Origin: Euryarchaeota archaeon UBA40
GTDB taxonomy: Archaea > Thermoplasmatota > Poseidoniia > Poseidoniales > Thalassarchaeaceae
Direction: 5' to 3'
Assembly (NCBI GenBank): GCA_002506875.1
Contig: DAYJ01000106.1
Coordinates: 1 to 8,801 of the forward strand
Length of the DNA stretch: 8,801 bases
A model generated the notes under the pieces. It was not told the origin of the DNA, searched no databases, and saw nothing but the letters and a program-made list of their open reading frames with translations. Positions within the stretch are counted from its first letter, which is position 1. Each line of letters opens with the position of its first letter. A program made the translations under genes and the position numbers. Positions 7,001 through 8,801 of the stretch are shown here, one piece after another.

Positions 7001-7812
7001 TGAAAAACTACCTAGACCAATGTCCAGATACCAACACTGGCTCATTTATCGATGAATTCGGATGTGCCGCTGAGGAATACGACTGGGATAAAGATGGAAT
7101 CATAGGAGACGTTGTTCTCAATCCAGACATCTGCCCAGGAACTTCAGATGCTACAACTCGAGACAATCATACCGAGTTTGGAGGAATAGATGGATTCGGA
7201 TGTTGGGCAGGTGATTCAGATACCGATACTGATCAAGTCCTAGCCTACATGGACATGTGTCCAGATACTGATGAATTCGCAGCCGTGAGTAAGGATTTGG
7301 AATCTCCAGAAATTATGGGTTGCGCAGACAACCAACTCGACTTTGACAACGACGGCATCACAAATGATCTAGATATTTGTCCGGATACACCAACTGAAAT
7401 TGAGGTACAGATAGAGGGAGATCGCATTGGGTGTTCTCTTGAACAGAGAGCTGAACTCGGCGATATCGATGCTCTCGCTCAGAAGAATATCCTCATCATC
7501 GTGATTGCTACTCTGGTTCTGATTGCTCTATTGGGGGGAGTAGGTTTCGTCCTCACACGCGGAGGAAGTAGTTCACAATCCGGTGTCGAGATGATGATGG
7601 CACAGCAGGCTGCACCGATGATGCATGCCACAGCACCACCTATTCCAGCACCTCCTGGCTTTTCTCCTGCTCAGCCAACCCATGTTGCAGACTACACTGG
7701 ACTCCCTGGAGGCGGCCACTATGATCAGGGATATGATGGATCAACGATTTACATTGCACCTGATGCCACCCAGTGGCAGATGAATGCTGATGGTTCATTC
7801 ACTCGAGTATGA
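4084..7812 (+). CDS. Giant type-I surface protein 2: 7-blade SBBP-like propeller, TSP3 Ca2+-binding stalk, TM anchor
   Basis: Protein of 1242 residues, starting at ATG 4084 (alternative GTG 4075). The longer frame from ATG 3976 would overlap the upstream gene by 65 nt and bury the signal peptide, so it is not used. Residues 1-29 are a signal peptide (MRPLRMALSERFLVLTLTAI then LLGMISAPG). Residues ~78-541 hold seven SBBP-like blade motifs (for example PTSVAVDTLGNVYTGGFV, VRDIDINSEGVLLVTGSF). Residues 545-1130 are TSP3-like repeats with seven Trp/Cys/Asp units at 594-890. Residues 1136-1158 are a membrane helix. The 84-residue tail is rich in Met, Gln, Pro, Gly and Tyr and, unlike protein 1, has almost no basic residues beside the membrane. 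It lies 34-43 nt after protein 1 and is its paralogue in every domain. The inferred role is a calcium-stiffened surface stalk presenting a propeller head; the ligand is unknown. It converges on the hydrolase with a 3-nt gap. Confidence 0.9.
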   Translation: MRPLRMALSERFLVLTLTAILLGMISAPGIPHPESLEPAASEMSVGTRAGTTEWTAVAGYPSSPPSTPSINVAAGYISPTSVAVDTLGNVYTGGFVIYDVSFGSQAYSDVEQMAYVAKASSTGTWQKLYYTGFFDGGGSATVTAITTSGTDVYACGWFVGNVTIGPQSFQSYTPSGSVESSQDIWVAKFDQNLNPLWAKQAGTVENDDACEDILVSPTNPDGSKDVYIIGETNATAQAYFGTSITRNGNGGTSTDIFIAKMSASNGAWDDAKITGGQSQDLGQSIAWRGGGIVATGLFSGTANFGSQQMQAIGSYDLWIADAGTNLAWANASQAGGTAGVAQPFGIVHQSGVDYIAGTVRGTVNFDTNQVMSSSNGQDTTTFVASRSGTNNQWDWITTASGYHEVRDIDINSEGVLLVTGSFATVSWSGTGGSLQQSGSGTWGSTTLSSTYFDPFHATMDSSGNWVSADAGAGDYNDNGIGGVWSPNGQIIGMGTFGSGGPTNIGSTYTLTLGSSSVIGNGNAFTDQNYQIYVQIGAYIWSLKSDSDSDGTPDVDDNCPDLFNPSQSDIDGDTLGDECDPDADDDGILNESDNCDGPETNWDPTDTTLDRDQDGCKDATEDTDDDADGIDDLTDACDDIGDKMGWISNNVYDHDQDGCHDIDEDDDDDNDYVQDTVDLCPRGWFNWSTSAATDHDGDGCHDEGEDDDDDNDGMFDMTLDEQPLDKCPKGDLGWISDATTDRDSDGCRDEGEDTDDDDDTVPDDDDKCTPDGDLDWTSVAMVDHDADGCRDATEDDDDDDDSILDVNDSCPTGLTGWTSTVLLDVDGDGCQDNAEDTDNDNDGVANALDGCPSGETGWFASNTLDADGDGCRDETEDTDDDADGVLDENDACPNTPLGEAADPAGCGYNTQQDNDGDGIYDINDACLNTPSESTRLFGKTLTSEANGLVYEWGTEIEANTGCWFGELDRDGDGVKNYLDQCPDTNTGSFIDEFGCAAEEYDWDKDGIIGDVVLNPDICPGTSDATTRDNHTEFGGIDGFGCWAGDSDTDTDQVLAYMDMCPDTDEFAAVSKDLESPEIMGCADNQLDFDNDGITNDLDICPDTPTEIEVQIEGDRIGCSLEQRAELGDIDALAQKNILIIVIATLVLIALLGGVGFVLTRGGSSSQSGVEMMMAQQAAPMMHATAPPIPAPPGFSPAQPTHVADYTGLPGGGHYDQGYDGSTIYIAPDATQWQMNADGSFTRV
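4315..5708 (+). other. Seven-bladed SBBP-like beta-propeller region (surface protein 2)
   Basis: Blade cores can be read as PTSVAVDTLGNVYTGGFV, VTAITTSGTDVYACGWFV, CEDILVSP..DVYIIGETN, GQSIAWRGGGIVATGLF, PFGIVHQSGVDYIAGTVR, VRDIDINSEGVLLVTGSF and GIGGVWSPNGQIIGMGTF. Intervening strands such as DIWVAKFDQNLNPLWAKQAG are typical of SBBP repeats. The blades are more degenerate than in protein 1, and their sequences differ greatly between the two proteins, so the heads may bind different ligands. Confidence 0.65.
5863..6753 (+). repeat. Seven tandem ~42-residue Trp/Cys/Asp units (surface protein 2)
   Basis: The units have the same consensus as in protein 1, for example NWSTSAATDHDGDGCHDEGE (unit 3) and GWISDATTDRDSDGCRDEGE (unit 4). 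Unit 3 has an insertion (MFDMTLDEQPLDK) at its end. Units 1 (NWDP), 3 (NWST..DHDGDGC) and 7 (CPSGETGW, followed by CPNTPLGE) each correspond to the same-numbered unit of protein 1. Confidence 0.8.
6463..6480 (+). repeat. (GAT)6 triplet run encoding poly-Asp
   Basis: Six GAT codons followed by GAC give seven consecutive Asp residues in the ladder of unit 5. It is the longest triplet run in the window and could change length in frame. Confidence 0.85.
7489..7557 (+). other. C-terminal transmembrane helix (surface protein 2)
   Basis: Twenty-three hydrophobic residues (1136-1158, beginning ILIIVIATLVLIALLGG) follow a short polar segment (DIDALAQKN). They are followed by a single Arg, so the positive-inside signal is much weaker than in protein 1. 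Confidence 0.88.
7750..7809 (+). other. C-terminal cytoplasmic motif (surface protein 2)
   Basis: The last 20 residues (YIAPDATQWQMNADGSFTRV) form a W-x-x-(D/N)-x-D-G-x-(F/W) pattern after a flexible Pro/Gly-rich tail. It is loosely like the aromatic end of protein 1 (W-x-x-D-x-x-G-x-W) and may be a shortened version of the same module. The match is weak. Confidence 0.35.
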
Positions 7813-7815
7813 CAC

Positions 7816-8703
7816 TCAAGAATCATGTCTGAGATGAGTTAGAAGGAAGGATGTTCCTCGCTGGAATGCGTCCTCTCGTGCTACTGGAGTCCCCATAACG
7901 TGGGCACCACGGTTTCGAATTATTCGCAAGGCTAAGCGTCGCTGCCGCAACTCATTCATTGGGAAGCGGATTCCAAACTTCCAGATTCCAGACATATGGC
8001 CATTCTCTTCAATCTTCACCGTTCGTTTACCAAGACGAATCGCCTTCGGCATCCACCTTTTCTCTTCAGTGCTATCGAACGCATGATGCGCACCTGAGTA
8101 AGTATGTAAAATCGCATTAGGCAACTCAGGAAGGAGTCCTTCGACGAGCCCGATAGGAGTCCAATCGTCATCCGTTCCATGAAGAATTAACATCGGTGCA
8201 TCTGACCATTCCTTCACATCAGGCCTAAGATGTGTGGCTGGATAAAATGGAAGATGGGCATCAAATGGCGTACCAAGTGCCTCGATAAGTGGAGACCATG
8301 CCGAATACGTTGCCACAGTCCCACCTAAACTCCAACCTGCAATACCAATAGCGCCAATTCGGTCATCAGAATCGAGGATATGCTTTACTGCGAAAGCGTC
8401 AGCTAAAATCATCGCATAGGTGACTGAGAGTTGATCCTCAACCACAGATTCCACAGATCGTGTGGAGAACGGATGTAACTGACAGACAGCTAAACCCGAT
8501 TCCAACCAATTTCTGATATGATCCTCATGGTGATTGGCCCAGCCCCGACTTCCATGCACTGCAACTACACAACCAAATGGCCCTTCACCTTCAGGAATAT
8601 GCAAATCCGCGTAAGCGGAATGTTCCGTCAATGCTTCAAGACCGGACAATATGTGATAGATTTCGAACGGCGACTTCGAGCGGAACTCAAGGCGCTCCGA
8701 CAT
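7816..8703 (-). CDS. Alpha/beta hydrolase, dienelactone-hydrolase-like, Ser nucleophile
   Basis: Protein of 295 residues, probably cytoplasmic since no signal peptide is visible. A beta strand and oxyanion-hole motif VVAVHGSRGW (46-55) are followed by the nucleophile elbow GWSLGG with Ser125. The acid loop is LHGTDDDWTP, with Asp179 best placed as the catalytic acid. The His loop is YSGAHHAFD, with His207 best placed. The triad is therefore complete. True dienelactone hydrolases use Cys at the nucleophile; the Ser here points to an esterase or other ester/peptide-type hydrolase of the same superfamily, substrate unknown. About 65 residues lie between the His loop and the usual final helix (AREDAFQRGTSFLLTHL), so the C-terminal part is longer than the ~240-residue family norm. 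It converges on surface protein 2 with 3 nt between stops. It lies 61 nt downstream of another minus-strand gene and might be read from that transcript. No functional tie to the surface proteins is evident. Confidence 0.88.
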   Translation of the reverse strand: MSERLEFRSKSPFEIYHILSGLEALTEHSAYADLHIPEGEGPFGCVVAVHGSRGWANHHEDHIRNWLESGLAVCQLHPFSTRSVESVVEDQLSVTYAMILADAFAVKHILDSDDRIGAIGIAGWSLGGTVATYSAWSPLIEALGTPFDAHLPFYPATHLRPDVKEWSDAPMLILHGTDDDWTPIGLVEGLLPELPNAILHTYSGAHHAFDSTEEKRWMPKAIRLGKRTVKIEENGHMSGIWKFGIRFPMNELRQRRLALRIIRNRGAHVMGTPVAREDAFQRGTSFLLTHLRHDS

Positions 8704-8738
8704 AGCCCTAAGTTGAGTTCATTGTATGAAAGAAGGCG

Positions 8739-8746
8739 TACTAAAA
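8739..8746 (-). promoter_or_regulatory. Weak candidate TATA element upstream of the hydrolase
   Basis: On the minus strand TTTTAGTA lies about 36-43 nt before the hydrolase ATG, the right distance for an archaeal TATA box with a short leader. It is the only AT-rich patch in the 61-nt gap. It could equally be a weak U-tract terminator for the gene upstream. No clear BRE is seen. Confidence 0.2.
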
Positions 8747-8764
8747 TTGGTTAGATTCACTCAA

Positions 8765-8801
8765 TCAACGACGTCTGCCGCCACCTGAGCGTCCACCGCC
8801 A
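8765..8801 (-). CDS. Partial CDS (C-terminal end only): Gly/Arg-rich tail
   Basis: Reading leftward from the window edge, the minus strand encodes GGGRSGGGRRR followed by a TGA stop at 8765-8767. Low-complexity Gly/Arg ends of this kind occur on RNA-binding proteins, DEAD-box helicases and some chaperones or ribosome-associated proteins, where they contact nucleic acid. Only 11 full codons are visible, so neither the family nor the gene's reality is certain. The sharp composition and a following stop at a plausible intergenic distance support it over the two other minus-strand frames, which look random. Confidence 0.5.
   Translation of the reverse strand, partial: GGGRSGGGRRR

Larger units (their letters stand above)
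5716..7470 (+). repeat. TSP3-like Ca2+-binding repeat region (surface protein 2)
   Basis: It opens with DSDSDGTPDVDDNCPDLFNP, almost the same as the opening of the stalk in protein 1. It continues through the seven regular units and then irregular repeats (DNDGDGIYDINDACLNTP, DRDGDGVKNYLDQCPDT, DFDNDGITNDLDICPDTP). Cys spacing and DxDxDG loops are those of TSP3 calcium-binding repeats. Confidence 0.85.

Noticed and set aside
7801..7808. ACTCGAGT palindrome near the convergent stops
   Set aside because: Eight bases only, within coding sequence and with no T-tract; too weak to call a terminator or binding site.
8518..8754. 78-codon plus-strand open frame at the right end
   Set aside because: It is antisense to the start of the hydrolase and has no recognisable content. 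The hydrolase has an intact triad.

Overview
The window looks like a piece of a planktonic marine archaeal genome. My best guess is Marine Group II / Candidatus Poseidoniales (Thermoplasmatota). The guess rests on two very large acidic surface proteins with the order signal peptide, beta-propeller, calcium-binding thrombospondin-type-3 (TSP3) stalk, one C-terminal membrane helix and a short cytoplasmic tail. It is also supported by AGGTG/GAGG ribosome-binding motifs, tight gene packing, and the absence of bacterial surface-sorting signals such as LPXTG, PEP-CTERM or T9SS. No rRNA or other phylogenetic marker is present, so the assignment is inference.

Layout. Positions 1-396 (+) hold the 3' end of a gene for a charged protein whose last ~80 residues look like a small beta/OB-type domain. 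It is followed on the same strand by two consecutive giant genes, 447-4040 and 4084-7812. The spacing (50 nt, then about 34-43 nt) suggests one operon. Reading tail-to-tail from the other strand, only 3 nt after the second giant gene, is a Ser-nucleophile alpha/beta hydrolase of the dienelactone-hydrolase type (7816-8703, -). At the right edge is the last fragment of a minus-strand gene ending in a Gly/Arg-rich tail (8765-8801). There is no gene-free stretch longer than about 60 nt, and I see no tRNA, rRNA, CRISPR, insertion sequence or attachment site.

The main interest is the giant-gene pair. Both proteins can be read as seven SBBP-like propeller blades. These are followed by TSP3 repeats that include exactly seven copies of a ~42-residue unit carrying one Trp, two Cys and a dense Asp ladder, then more irregular TSP3 repeats, one transmembrane helix and an ~80-residue tail. 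Units at equal positions in the two arrays resemble each other more than their neighbours do (clearest for units 1, 3 and 7). This suggests that the full array existed before the gene duplicated. The cytoplasmic tails are unlike each other, except that each ends in a small aromatic/Asp-Gly motif.

Inferred joint role: two calcium-stiffened, type-I membrane-anchored stalks present beta-propeller heads outside the cell, for adhesion or ligand/polymer capture, with tails that may contact different partners inside. An eight-G tract just before the membrane anchor of the first protein is a possible on/off switch between anchored and released forms. The ligand, the tail partners and any link to the upstream gene cannot be read from the sequence.
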